A stretch of 64,000 nucleotides of DNA from Pseudomonadota bacterium. Its GTDB lineage: Bacteria > Pseudomonadota > Gammaproteobacteria > Steroidobacterales > Steroidobacteraceae. Below are positions 18,033-26,582 of this stretch, piece by piece. The first letter of the stretch is position 1. The number at the start of each line of letters is the position of its first letter. A program made the translations under genes and the position numbers. The stretch is from assembly GCA_023417315.1 (NCBI GenBank), contig JAEZFW010000056.1:62001-126000 (forward strand), written 5' to 3'. The notes under the pieces are model-generated. The model did no database searches. It had not been told where the DNA came from and saw nothing but the letters and a program-made list of their open reading frames with translations.

Positions 18033-19127
18033 ATGCACGACCATCCTCGACGAGACTTTCTAATGAAAACAGCCATGATCGCCGCGGCTGCGCCGTTCGC
18101 GGGCGCGAGCGCGCTCGCTCAATCCACGGATAGGAAGCTGGGAGTCGCCTTGTGCGGTCTCGGTAGCCTTTCGACGAATCAGATCGCGCCCGCACTTCAG
18201 AAAACAAAGAACTGCAGGCTCGCCGGAGTGATCACCGGCGATCGACAGAAGGCCAAGCAATGGCAGAAGCAGTACGACCTTCCTGAGCGCAGCGTGTACA
18301 CGTATGACACGATGGATAAGCTTGCCGAGAACCCCGATATCGACATCGTTTACGTCGTCACGCCCAACTCACTGCATCTCGACCATGCGACGAAAGCTGC
18401 GCAAGCCGGTAAGCACGTGTTTTGCGAGAAACCGATGGAGATCTCCGTCGAGCGCTCCCAGCAGATGATCGATGTGTGCAAGAAGGCGGGGCGGATGTTG
18501 GGGGTGGCATATCGGTGTCAGTTTGAACCGCATCATCTGGAAGCCATACGTATCGCCCGCACGAAAGAGCTCGGTACGATCAAGCTCATCGAAGGGGCAT
18601 TCGGGTTCAATATCGGGAACCCGGATCAGTGGCGTCTCAAGAAGGAGCTCTCCGGCGGCGGCGCGCTGATGGACGTCGGAATCTACGTCCTACAAGCCAC
18701 GCGATACCTCACCGGCGAGGAACCCGTATCCGTGTCGGCCGTGGAAACGAAAACCGATCGCGTCAAGTTCAAGGAAGTGGATGAGACGATGGCGTGGACG
18801 GCGACTTTTCCGAGCGGCATCGTCGCTTCTTGTTCGACCACATTCGCCGCTGGCCCGGTCGGCTACTTCCGAGCGGTGACCGAGCGCGGTTGGTTCGGCC
18901 TCGAACCCGCATTCAACTACGGCGGTATCAGAGGGTCTCGCAGCGACCGCAAACCGTTCGAGTTCCCTCAGGTCGATCAGTTCGCAACCGAGCTCGACGC
19001 ATTCGCTCGCAGCATTCTCGACAATATGCCGACGAAGGTTTCGGGCGAGGAAGGGCTGCAGGACGTCAAGGTTCTCATGGCGATCTACGAATCAGCGAAG
19101 ACAGGCAAACCGGTGAAGATCGCGTGA
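18033..19127 (+). CDS. Tat-exported Gfo/Idh/MocA family oxidoreductase
   Basis: A 364-aa protein with a Tat signal (HPRRDFLMKTAMIAAAA, cleaved near residue 30), a Rossmann domain (CGLGSLSTNQI at 41-51) and the family EKP motif at 132-134, K133 being the conserved lysine. The closest well-known model is periplasmic glucose-fructose oxidoreductase, which carries a tightly bound NADP through the Tat system. Its stop overlaps the GTG start of the deacetylase by 4 bp. With the DUF1080 protein two genes downstream, it may oxidise a sugar at C3, but that is inference. Confidence 0.88.
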   Translation: MHDHPRRDFLMKTAMIAAAAPFAGASALAQSTDRKLGVALCGLGSLSTNQIAPALQKTKNCRLAGVITGDRQKAKQWQKQYDLPERSVYTYDTMDKLAENPDIDIVYVVTPNSLHLDHATKAAQAGKHVFCEKPMEISVERSQQMIDVCKKAGRMLGVAYRCQFEPHHLEAIRIARTKELGTIKLIEGAFGFNIGNPDQWRLKKELSGGGALMDVGIYVLQATRYLTGEEPVSVSAVETKTDRVKFKEVDETMAWTATFPSGIVASCSTTFAAGPVGYFRAVTERGWFGLEPAFNYGGIRGSRSDRKPFEFPQVDQFATELDAFARSILDNMPTKVSGEEGLQDVKVLMAIYESAKTGKPVKIA

Positions 19128-20005
19128 GGTGGCGAGGATGGGTTGCTGCAAGCGTCCTCGTGATCTGCATCACCTCAGCCGCTCAGGCTGGTGGGCAAGT
19201 CGCGTTGACCTTCGATGACTTACCGGTTCACGGCCCAGTTCCGGCAGGTGTCTCGCGCACGGAATTGTTCGAGCAGATCGTCACCACCTTGCGCAATGCC
19301 GGTGCGCCGCCGACGTACGGCTTCATCAACGCGAAAGGCCTCGAGGACGGCGAGGACAACCGAGCCGCTCTTCGCCTCTGGCGAGCGGCTGGCCATCCGC
19401 TCGCGAACCACACCTACTCGCACATGGATCTGCATCAGCACGATGCAGGACGTTACAAGGAAGAGGTGATCGCGAACGAGCCGATCCTCCAGGAGCTCAT
19501 GGGCGAGGAGGATTGGCGTTGGTTCCGTTATCCGTACTTGCGCGAAGGCGAGACGCTCGACAAGCGCAACGCAATTCGCACGTTCCTCGATGAGCGCGGT
19601 TATCGAATCGCCCAGGTCACGATCGACTTTCAGGACTACGCGTACAACGCGCCGTATGTACGTTGCCTGGAGAGGCGCGACTTGCGTGCAATCGAGCAGC
19701 TCAAAGCGAACTATCTCGCGCGGGCTGACGAGCGCCTTTCCGCGAGCGAGGAAGCCTCGCGCCGACTCTATGGTCGCAATATCAAGCACGTGATGCTTCT
19801 GCATGTCGGTGCGTTTCAGCCGCTGGTACTGCCGCATTTGTTCGAGCTGCTCGAGCGCAGAGGCTACACGATGGTGACGCTGCAGGATGCGCAGAGCGAT
19901 CGCGCGTACGAACAGATGAACATCCGCAAAGAGCTGCCCTCGATGGGCTACGACGCCGAAGGATTGCGTCGCCTCGAGGATGTGTGCTCGAACCCCCAAC
20001 AGTAA
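19124..20005 (+). CDS. exported polysaccharide deacetylase (NodB homology domain)
   Basis: A 293-aa protein with signal peptide (about 1-22, ending SAAQAGG) and NodB-type catalytic motifs: TFDDLP with D31 and D32, and the metal-binding NHTYSHMD with H95 and H99, then RYPYLREGE. The family removes N- or O-acetyl groups from polysaccharides such as xylan, chitin or peptidoglycan. The GTG start at 19124 overlaps the preceding stop codon (GTGA), and the signal peptide begins directly there; upstream in-frame sequence only shadows the oxidoreductase. Acetylxylan would suit the neighbourhood but is unproven. Confidence 0.85.
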   Translation: MRWRGWVAASVLVICITSAAQAGGQVALTFDDLPVHGPVPAGVSRTELFEQIVTTLRNAGAPPTYGFINAKGLEDGEDNRAALRLWRAAGHPLANHTYSHMDLHQHDAGRYKEEVIANEPILQELMGEEDWRWFRYPYLREGETLDKRNAIRTFLDERGYRIAQVTIDFQDYAYNAPYVRCLERRDLRAIEQLKANYLARADERLSASEEASRRLYGRNIKHVMLLHVGAFQPLVLPHLFELLERRGYTMVTLQDAQSDRAYEQMNIRKELPSMGYDAEGLRRLEDVCSNPQQ

Positions 20006-20013
20006 ATAGTGAT

Positions 20014-20922
20014 ATGAAGAGATTAGGTCTTGCCGTCTTCGGCGTAACGGCGCTTGCCGCGTGCACCCGACCCGAGAGCCCTGCACCTGCTGCAGCAACG
20101 GGTGCTCGGGAAGAATGGGTCGAGCTTCTCGATCGTGATTTCAGCCAGTGGGATGTGTATTTGAGTTATCCGGGCGTTGTCATCGCGAGCGTCGTGGCCG
20201 CTACTGCACCCGCGGATCTGCAACCGATTGGAATGAACAAGGATGACAAGCAGGTGTTCTCGATGATCGAGGAGGCCGGTGAGCCCGTCCTCAAGATCAC
20301 TGGTGAGATCTACGGAGCAGCTGCGACGAAGCAGGAGTTCGATAACTTCCACTTCAAGGCGAAGTTCAAGTGGGGCGAGAAGAAGTGGGAGCCGCGGCTC
20401 AATGAGCTAAAGGACTCGGGCATCCTGTACTTCAGCGTCGGTGACTTCGGCGTCGACTATTGGCATTCCTGGATGGAGTCGCAGGAATTCCAGATCATCG
20501 AAGGCGGAATCGGCGATTACTGGACGATTGCCAATGCTCAAATCGACATTCCCGCTCACAAGCCGGAAGGGTCGGACCTCTTCCACTACTCCGCGGATGC
20601 GCCCCTTCTGCACTTCGCAGCAGGTGAGTCCAGCACCGCAGTCGCAAATCACTGCCGACGCGGTCAAGACCGCGAGATTCCGAACGCCTGGAACGAGATC
20701 GAGATCATCTGCTACGACGGCAATTGCGTGCACGTCGCAAACGGCGGCGTGGTGATGACGCTTTCGAACTCACGACACATCGTAAATGGCGAGACGACAC
20801 CGCTCCGCCGCGGCAAGATCCAAATTCAAAGCGAAGCCGCGGAAGTCTTCTACAAGGACGTGGTGATCAAGCCGATCAGCGCCATGCCCGAGCAGTATCG
20901 AGAGCACTTCGCGCGCGAGTGA
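20014..20922 (+). CDS. DUF1080 (3-keto-disaccharide hydrolase-like) lipoprotein
   Basis: A 302-aa lipoprotein: MKRLGLAVFGVTALAAC gives a lipobox with C17. The rest is a DUF1080 concanavalin-like beta-sandwich (WVELLDRDFSQWDVYLS at the start; FKAKFKWGEKKWEP; GDYWTIANAQIDIP; VVMTLSNSRHIVNG). DUF1080 enzymes cleave 3-keto-glycosides or 3-keto-disaccharides. The start at 20014 is set by the lipobox, and the gene begins 8 bases after the deacetylase stop. Position after an exported Gfo/Idh/MocA enzyme supports a joint oxidise-then-cleave route. Confidence 0.83.
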   Translation: MKRLGLAVFGVTALAACTRPESPAPAAATGAREEWVELLDRDFSQWDVYLSYPGVVIASVVAATAPADLQPIGMNKDDKQVFSMIEEAGEPVLKITGEIYGAAATKQEFDNFHFKAKFKWGEKKWEPRLNELKDSGILYFSVGDFGVDYWHSWMESQEFQIIEGGIGDYWTIANAQIDIPAHKPEGSDLFHYSADAPLLHFAAGESSTAVANHCRRGQDREIPNAWNEIEIICYDGNCVHVANGGVVMTLSNSRHIVNGETTPLRRGKIQIQSEAAEVFYKDVVIKPISAMPEQYREHFARE

Positions 20923-20929
20923 CGGAAAT

Positions 20930-21062
20930 GAGACTCTCGCCAAGCACGCGAAGCTCGCCACGGGAGATTCGGGGAGAGTCGAGAGGAGTCCGGGTCTGAT
21001 CAAGAGTGCCTAGGCCTTGTCTTGTCTATCTTGGTGTGCTTCGCGTGCTTGGCGAGAGTCTC
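20930..21062. repeat. perfect 25-bp inverted repeat at a convergent junction
   Basis: The 25 bases at 20930-20954 are exactly the reverse complement of 21038-21062, separated by 83 bases. It starts 8 bases after the DUF1080 stop and ends before the beta-barrel gene, so it could fold in either transcript. The intervening bases show no gene. Confidence 0.85.
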
Positions 21063-21147
21063 TTCCTCTTCGGCTTGGAGCGGAGAGCCCCGGTTGATGA
21101 CCGTGCACGCGAGGACTAGAGGTCGTACCTTGTCCTCAGTGTCACGT

Positions 21148-21732
21148 CTATCTAAATCTCCAGAACACGCTCCCAATCACCTCATAGGTATTCAGCGACT
21201 TCGTCGAAGGCGTACAGACATTGTTCGCGCAATCCGCGTACTCGAACTCGACTTCCGAGTTGTCGAATGCGATCTCGATCGTGAATCGTCGGAAGTCCAG
21301 GCCTGCAGCGACGATGAGCCCGGGATTCGAACCTGTCTCGTAATCGCCGCTCGCGAAATGATGAATCACTCCCGCCCGAACGTACGGCGATGCGTCACCG
21401 CCGAGGTCAAAGTTGTAGCCGATCGTCGCGCCGAGCGGCAGCTCGAAATGGCTCACGTCTCCGCCGATGAAGAATGTGGGTCCGAGTGTGAGATCGGCGC
21501 GCATGCCTGAAGGCCAGTCGTAGGAAACGCCCGCCGCGATTCCAAGCGGGACTTTCAAGTCGACGTCCGCATCGAGTCCCTCTGCGCGCAGATTCTCTTC
21601 GTGTAGATCGGTGACGTCCCCAAGTCCGCTCGCATACGCGACGCCGACTCTCCACTCGAACGCCCGCCACTCGAGCGCGTGCACCTGCGTCGTGAGAAGC
21701 GTCAGCGCGAGGCCAAGGACCGCCGATTTCAT
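21148..21732 (-). CDS. outer membrane beta-barrel protein
   Basis: A 194-aa protein with signal peptide (1-19, ending QVHALE) followed by alternating hydrophobic/polar strands (WRVGVAYASG, LGIAAGVSYDW, LPLGATIGYNFDL, PYVRAGVIHHF) and a C-terminal strand ending in VFWRFR, the aromatic-terminated signal used for outer membrane insertion. Two Cys (CANNVC) may form an extracellular disulfide. Size fits an eight-stranded barrel. No function can be assigned. Confidence 0.72.
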   Translation of the reverse strand: MKSAVLGLALTLLTTQVHALEWRAFEWRVGVAYASGLGDVTDLHEENLRAEGLDADVDLKVPLGIAAGVSYDWPSGMRADLTLGPTFFIGGDVSHFELPLGATIGYNFDLGGDASPYVRAGVIHHFASGDYETGSNPGLIVAAGLDFRRFTIEIAFDNSEVEFEYADCANNVCTPSTKSLNTYEVIGSVFWRFR

Positions 21733-21888
21733 GTAAGAGCTCCAAGCAGCGCGGAGGCAGTAAACGAATACCGACGAGACACAGTAGAAGTTCCACGGTG
21801 TGTCGGCATTTTATGGTCCGGAACTTACCTGATGGGCCTGTGGTTCTAAGACCACCCTACGCAGGATCAAGCCCAGGCCAGGTTTCTT

Positions 21889-22824
21889 ATGCGACGCCAG
21901 CTGTTTGGATTACTCGCATTGTCCGTTCTGTGCGCTTGTTCGAACGGACGCGGCAGCGTTGGTCAACCAGCGAGTGGTGAGACACCTCCGCCTGCCGCGC
22001 CTTTACCGTCTCCAAGTCAGCCGCAGCCCGAACCGCCTGCGTCGCCCACCAATCCCGGCCCATCGCCGAGCCCGCCCGCACCGACTCCAACCCCCACTCC
22101 AGCTCCAATGCCGCCCCAACCAGAACCTGTGCGCTCGGGCTTCACGGGTTATTGGAGTGGGAGGGTCACCGCTGAAGGATCGAATCGCGAGCGCAGTGGA
22201 CTCGCATTTATCGATTCTTCCGGCGATGCGCAGATACTCGTTCTACGCGACGATGAAGAACCCGAGTTCGTGTTGCATGGAAACCTTTGCTGCGAGCCGC
22301 GCGCAGAGCAGAAGCTTGCGGCGCATCGCTATCTCGAGACCCGCGAGCACGACGCGCAGATTCGAGCCGAGCGAAGTGCGAACGAGTTGACGGGCGCGCT
22401 CGAGCTGCGCCGAGACGAATACCGATTCGCTTTGCGCCCGCACGCCGCTTACGACGACACGCTCACGCTGCCCATGCTCGCGGGCGTGTACACGCGCAAC
22501 GTGACCCGTGGGCCCGGTGCTCCCTGGACCATGACGCTCACGATTGACGCTCGCGGGGCGATCAACGGTTCGCACTCGAACGGGTGTGTGTTCAACGGCG
22601 CAGCGGCGCTCGCAAATGACGGCCGCAATCTCGTCCGGCTCAACCTTTCGCTGAGCAACTGCGGCGGCAGGGATAGCTCGCGACGATGGAATGGAAACTA
22701 TGGAGGCTTAGGCGTGTTGCTCCAGAATTCGCGCTCGCCGTCGGACGACGCCACGCTTGAAGACACGCTCTTTTTCAGCCTCGTCGGCCCGACGTGGTTC
22801 GGGCCGATGAGCGTCGGACGCTGA
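21889..22824 (+). CDS. proline-rich lipoprotein of unknown function
   Basis: A 311-aa protein with a lipobox ending in C17 (LLALSVLCACS) and a Pro/Ser/Thr/Gln-rich linker from about 28 to 83 that should span periplasm or surface. The remaining 230 residues contain FTGYWSGRVTAEG, LAGVYTRNVTRGPG and SHSNGCVFNGA, a beta-rich pattern; I do not recognise the family. It is divergent from the beta-barrel gene and convergent with the DUF4159 gene, and shares no operon. Confidence 0.72.
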   Translation: MRRQLFGLLALSVLCACSNGRGSVGQPASGETPPPAAPLPSPSQPQPEPPASPTNPGPSPSPPAPTPTPTPAPMPPQPEPVRSGFTGYWSGRVTAEGSNRERSGLAFIDSSGDAQILVLRDDEEPEFVLHGNLCCEPRAEQKLAAHRYLETREHDAQIRAERSANELTGALELRRDEYRFALRPHAAYDDTLTLPMLAGVYTRNVTRGPGAPWTMTLTIDARGAINGSHSNGCVFNGAAALANDGRNLVRLNLSLSNCGGRDSSRRWNGNYGGLGVLLQNSRSPSDDATLEDTLFFSLVGPTWFGPMSVGR

Positions 22825-22829
22825 TACGT

Positions 22830-22935
22830 GAGAAGTGATCAGTGGTTAGTGGCTAGTGATTAGTTCTGATACTAGGCTGCGTGCGCAGCATGCCATCTCG
22901 TCCGGTCTTCTCTGACTAACCACTAACCACTTCTC
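22830..22935. repeat. intergenic inverted repeat built of AGTGGTTAGTG-type words
   Basis: Left arm 22830-22859 contains GAGAAGTG and GTTAGTGGCTAGTG; right arm 22913-22935 contains CTAACCACTAACCACTTCTC, its near complement. The arms are degenerate tandem units of about 7 bases. It fills the convergent junction between the lipoprotein and DUF4159 genes. Confidence 0.65.
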
Positions 22936-22940
22936 TCTTC

Positions 22941-23714
22941 TCAATGTGTCATCGCATACAAGATGTAGTTGATCGCGTACTGATACGCGCGCGTCGTGTA
23001 CTGGAGCGCATATTCGGGAACATCGGCGTGTTCCCATGCATCGCCGAGATCCATATTGTGATTAATGATCACCATGAGGCGTCCATGATCGTCATAGATG
23101 CCTCGCCAGTGCGGCTCGAAACCGTCCTGCTCGTAGGGCACCCCCGTGTAAACGAATTGGATGCCCGGAATCTGCGATGCATCGTCTAGATCGTACGCGA
23201 CGTGAAAGATAGGATCGTTGCGCGGCACATCCACGATCGTGCGGTCGGGAAATACGCGTCGCATCACCTCGACGAAGCCGGCCCACTCGCGACTACCGTG
23301 GAAGTCATCGACCATGAGGAATCCGCCGCGCAGCAGATAATCGCGCAGCCGTGCCGCTTCCATCTCGTTCAGTTCCCAGCCGCCCACTTCGACGGCATAG
23401 AGCCATGGATAATCGAACAAGCGTTCATCCATGACAGACATGAAGATGCCTTCCTCTGCCGCATCGATGCGAGTGAGGCGCCGCACTCCACCGAGCAGGT
23501 AGCGCTCCGCGTCGGGCCAATCGGTGAGCCAGCGCTCGCGGCGCTGGAAATTGAAACCGCTAGCGGTGTACGCCAGTCGCACGAAATTGAATTCAGCCGG
23601 CTCGATCGGTGCGCTCGTCTCCGGTTGCGAGCTGCTGCTCGCGGTCAGCGCTGCGGCAAGAAGTGTGAACGCTGCGACGAGGCGCGCGCGCGTGGTTGAG
23701 AATGAGGCAATCAT
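22941..23714 (-). CDS. DUF4159 domain protein, exported
   Basis: A 257-aa protein with a signal peptide (MIASFSTTRARLVAAFTLLA, to about residue 27) and a DUF4159 domain (FNFVRLAYTAS, YPWLYAVEVGGWELN, LRDYLLRGGFLMVDDFHG, LMVIINHNMDLGDAWEHAD). DUF4159 looks like a class I glutamine-amidotransferase-type fold often found with membrane complexes carrying VWA/DUF58 proteins, none of which is here. The start at 23714 fits the signal peptide; the extension further upstream overlaps a repeat and is not likely coding. Confidence 0.78.
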   Translation of the reverse strand: MIASFSTTRARLVAAFTLLAAALTASSSSQPETSAPIEPAEFNFVRLAYTASGFNFQRRERWLTDWPDAERYLLGGVRRLTRIDAAEEGIFMSVMDERLFDYPWLYAVEVGGWELNEMEAARLRDYLLRGGFLMVDDFHGSREWAGFVEVMRRVFPDRTIVDVPRNDPIFHVAYDLDDASQIPGIQFVYTGVPYEQDGFEPHWRGIYDDHGRLMVIINHNMDLGDAWEHADVPEYALQYTTRAYQYAINYILYAMTH

Positions 23715-23762
23715 GCTCGCGAACGGTTTGGCAACACCGAGATGAGCTCGCGTGGCTTCTGG

Positions 23763-23818
23763 CCAGCTGCCAGTGGCCAGTAAGCCAAAGTCGAGCTTAC
23801 CAGTGGCCCGGTGGCTGA
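23763..23818. repeat. degenerate CTGGCCAG/CCAGTGGC repeat between divergent genes
   Basis: CCAGTGGCCA and GTAAGC (23780-23785) are mirrored by GCTTAC (23795-23800) and CAGTGGCCC. The words match those at 10311 and 24667. It lies between the divergent DUF4159 and DUF3750 genes, overlapping where their promoters should be. Confidence 0.45.
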
Positions 23819-23840
23819 ACATCCGGCATATTCACGACGC

Positions 23841-24617
23841 ATGTATAAAAAAGCCAAGACATCTCTCATCTGGTTCGCGGCTTACGTCGTGCTTGCGTTG
23901 GGGTATCTCGCGTTCTCGGAGCAGCTTTCCGCGCGAGATTGGCGCACCGCGTCGCGTGAGCCTGCGGGCCTCGCGCCCGATCCAGCCACGACGCCGGAGG
24001 CGGTCGTGCAGGTGTATGCGGCGCGAGCGGTGGGTTGGCGCGGTTATTTCGGCGTTCACACGTGGATCGCGGCGAAACGCTCGGGTGCGGATGTGTTCAC
24101 GGTCTACGAGGTGATCGGCTATCGACTCCGTCGCACGGGGAGCTCGGTCGTCGTACATCAACGCGCACCCGACGGACATTGGTTCGGCAATCGTCCTGAA
24201 TTGTTGAGCGACGTTCGCGGTGCGGCGGTGGACGAGATCATCGATCGGATCGAGCGCGCGGTCGATCATTACCCGTACGCCGATCGCTACCGCGTGTGGC
24301 CCGGGCCGAATTCGAACACGTTCACGGCCTTCGTGCTCAAACACACGCCAGAGCTGCGAGTCGACCTGCCGCCCACGGCGATCGGCAAGGACTACTTGGG
24401 TTGGAACCCGGTTGGCACGACTCCGAGCGGCACGGGTGTGCAGGTGAGCATGCTTGGCGCCGCTGGCGTTCTCGCTGGCCTCGAGGAGGGTGTCGAGATC
24501 AACGTTCTCGGTCTCACGCTTGGTGTGGATCCTCGCAATGCGGCGATCAAGCTCCCGCTGATCGGACGGATAGGCCTCGGTAGCCCAACCAAAGCCGTGG
24601 CGCTCGCGGAAGATTAA
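23841..24617 (+). CDS. DUF3750 family membrane-anchored protein
   Basis: A 258-aa protein with one N-terminal transmembrane segment (LIWFAAYVVLALGYLAF, residues 8-24) and a DUF3750 domain (YAARAVGWRGYFGVHTWIA, FTVYEVIGYRLRR, FTAFVLKHTPELRVDLPPTA). The conserved His in GVHTW and the HTPEL region suggest an NlpC/P60-like or amidase-like fold, but I cannot confirm catalytic residues. Function is unknown. The ATG at 23841 puts the membrane segment at the N-terminus; ten extra residues are possible from an upstream ATG. Confidence 0.75.
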   Translation: MYKKAKTSLIWFAAYVVLALGYLAFSEQLSARDWRTASREPAGLAPDPATTPEAVVQVYAARAVGWRGYFGVHTWIAAKRSGADVFTVYEVIGYRLRRTGSSVVVHQRAPDGHWFGNRPELLSDVRGAAVDEIIDRIERAVDHYPYADRYRVWPGPNSNTFTAFVLKHTPELRVDLPPTAIGKDYLGWNPVGTTPSGTGVQVSMLGAAGVLAGLEEGVEINVLGLTLGVDPRNAAIKLPLIGRIGLGSPTKAVALAED

Positions 24618-24777
24618 CGAGATCGATCCCGATCGCGGGAGCTGATCCATTGGCTTTCATTTGCCTCTTCTCTGGCCAGCACCCAGTGCCAGTTTGCCAG
24701 CCGCTCGATTTTGCTACTCTTGCGCTCCGCACAAACGCGCTCGGGCTTCTGTCCGACCATAACAACGAGGGACATGC

Positions 24778-26091
24778 GTGGAAATCTTCTGGGTGCTCAC
24801 GTCGATCGTCTTGCTGGTATTGCTGATCAGCTGGGCCAAGATTCATCCCTTTCTCGCCTTTCTGCTTACTTCGATCTTCGCTGGCTATGTCTTGGGCCTG
24901 CCCCTCGATCGAGTGCCCGGGTCCATCCAAAAGGGGCTCGGCGACATGCTGGGCGGGCTCGTTGCGATCATCTGTCTCGGCGCGATGTTCGGAAAGCTCA
25001 TCGCCCAAAGCGGCGCGGCGCAGAAGATTGCGGCTGTCTTGATGGGGTGGTTCGGCGAAAAGCGCATCACGTGGGCGCTAATGCTGACGGGTTTCATCGT
25101 CGGCATCCCGCTCTTCTATAACGTGGGTTTCGTGCTGCTCGTGCCGCTCGTCTTCTCGGTGGTCTATTACTCGAAGCTGCCGGCGGTGTACCTGGGCGTC
25201 CCATTGCTTGCATCGCTTTCGGTCACGCACGGTTTCTTGCCGCCGCATCCGGCCCCGACGGCGATGGTGCCGATGTTCAACGCGAGCCTGAGCACGACAC
25301 TCATCTACGGCATGTTCGTCGCGGTTCCTGCGATGATCATCGCGGGCCCCGTGTTCGCACGCTTCTTTCGCAACTCGCAGTCGAAGCTGCCTGAGCTGTT
25401 CGTGCCTCAGGACATGCCGACCGATCAACTGCCCGGAACGTTCAACTGCTTTGCAACCGCGCTCTTGCCCGTCGTAATGATCGCAGGCTCAGCAGCCTTG
25501 CCTGGCCTCGCCGAGGAAGGTACCGCGCTGCGCAGCTTCCTCGAGTTCATCGCGGATCCATTCGTCGTGATGCTGGTCGCGCTACTCGTCGCGACCATCA
25601 CCCTCGGTCTCGGTCGAGGCATGCGCATCGAAGCGCTGATGGAACACTACAGCGGCTCCGTGAAAGACATCGCGGTGATTCTGCTCATCATCGCCGGTGC
25701 TGGCGCGCTCAAGCAGATCTTCGTCGATACGGGCGTGAGTGAAGCTATTTCCGCCGCCTTGACGGGATTTGCCATCAATCCCTTGCTCCTCGGCTGGATT
25801 ATCGCAACCGTGATTCGCGTCTGCCTTGGCTCGGCCACCGTTGCGGGACTCACAGCGGCGGGCATCATGGCACCCGTCGTGGCCTCCACGGGCGCAGATC
25901 CGAATCTCATGGTGCTCGCGATCGGTGCCGGCAGCCTCATGCTCTCGCACGTCAACGACTCCGGCTTCTGGATGTTCAAGGAGTACTTCAATCTCAGCTT
26001 GAAGGAGACCTTGATGTCGTGGACGCTGATGGAGGGAATCGTGGGAGTCGTGGGGATTATCGGCGTGCTGATCATGGATGCGATTATTTAG
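24778..26091 (+). CDS. GntP-family permease (gluconate/H+ symporter-like)
   Basis: A 437-aa polytopic inner-membrane transporter. Around twelve hydrophobic segments are visible, with GntP-type features: FLPPHPAPTAM, GIPLFYNVGFVLLVPLVF, LGSATVAGLTAAGI and SHVNDSGFWMFKEYF near the C-terminus. The family imports gluconate and related sugar acids with protons. The start is a GTG at 24778. Uptake of aldonic acids would suit the extracellular sugar oxidation encoded at 18-21 kb, but the gene is alone and its substrate is inferred. Confidence 0.88.
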   Translation: MEIFWVLTSIVLLVLLISWAKIHPFLAFLLTSIFAGYVLGLPLDRVPGSIQKGLGDMLGGLVAIICLGAMFGKLIAQSGAAQKIAAVLMGWFGEKRITWALMLTGFIVGIPLFYNVGFVLLVPLVFSVVYYSKLPAVYLGVPLLASLSVTHGFLPPHPAPTAMVPMFNASLSTTLIYGMFVAVPAMIIAGPVFARFFRNSQSKLPELFVPQDMPTDQLPGTFNCFATALLPVVMIAGSAALPGLAEEGTALRSFLEFIADPFVVMLVALLVATITLGLGRGMRIEALMEHYSGSVKDIAVILLIIAGAGALKQIFVDTGVSEAISAALTGFAINPLLLGWIIATVIRVCLGSATVAGLTAAGIMAPVVASTGADPNLMVLAIGAGSLMLSHVNDSGFWMFKEYFNLSLKETLMSWTLMEGIVGVVGIIGVLIMDAII

Positions 26092-26102
26092 CGCCTTCGG
26101 CG

Positions 26103-26269
26103 CGAAAGCCTCCGGTTCGCGAGTCGCGAGCCTGCGCTCTCTTGCCGTCGCTAGTGCGGCTCTCTGTCTACTCTAGCTTGCCGTGAGGCTTTCGTGCCGG
26201 AGGTTCGCTCGTGTGAACCGAAGGCTCTCCTGCCGATAGGCCCACTCGCCGTCGATAGTGCGGCTCTCT
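26103..26269. repeat. mixed direct and inverted repeats at a convergent junction
   Basis: CGAAAGCCTC (26103-26112) is mirrored by GAGGCTTTCG (26186-26195). A 22-base direct repeat with one mismatch is at 26144-26165 and 26248-26269 (GCCGTCGCTAGTGCGGCTC type). The region lies between the permease and the DUF5985-like operon and shows no coding sequence. Confidence 0.6.
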
Positions 26270-26318
26270 CGCGTCTGTCCTTGCCGTCGCACGTACGGCT
26301 TCCGCGCGCGGCGCGCGC

Positions 26319-26579
26319 TCACGCCCCGCGCTGGTTCTTCCTCACGATGGCCGCAACGATGAGCAAGAACGCAACGAGCCTTACGATGTAGATCGTGGGG
26401 CCTGCCTCATTCGGAGACTCGACGAACAGAAAGCCGATGCGGTTCACGCCTTCTATGAAGAAGGCGATCGCGAAAGCGAGGAAGAGCGTGTCGCGCGTTT
26501 GTCTCCAGAACTTCAAGAAGAACGCCGCCGCAGTGATCGAAGCGGTGACGATGATTCCGAGCAGAAATCCTTCGATCAT
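26319..26579 (-). CDS. DUF5985-like small membrane protein (second copy)
   Basis: An 86-aa protein with three predicted helices (FLLGIIVTASITAAAFFL, LFLAFAIAFFIEGVNRI, IYIVRLVAFLLIVAAI) and a basic tail. It resembles its upstream neighbour in length and helix spacing, consistent with the DUF5985 type. Three bases separate the genes, so they are co-transcribed and may form a heteromeric membrane complex. No catalytic residues are seen. Confidence 0.72.
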   Translation of the reverse strand: MIEGFLLGIIVTASITAAAFFLKFWRQTRDTLFLAFAIAFFIEGVNRIGFLFVESPNEAGPTIYIVRLVAFLLIVAAIVRKNQRGA

Positions 26580-26582
26580 GTC

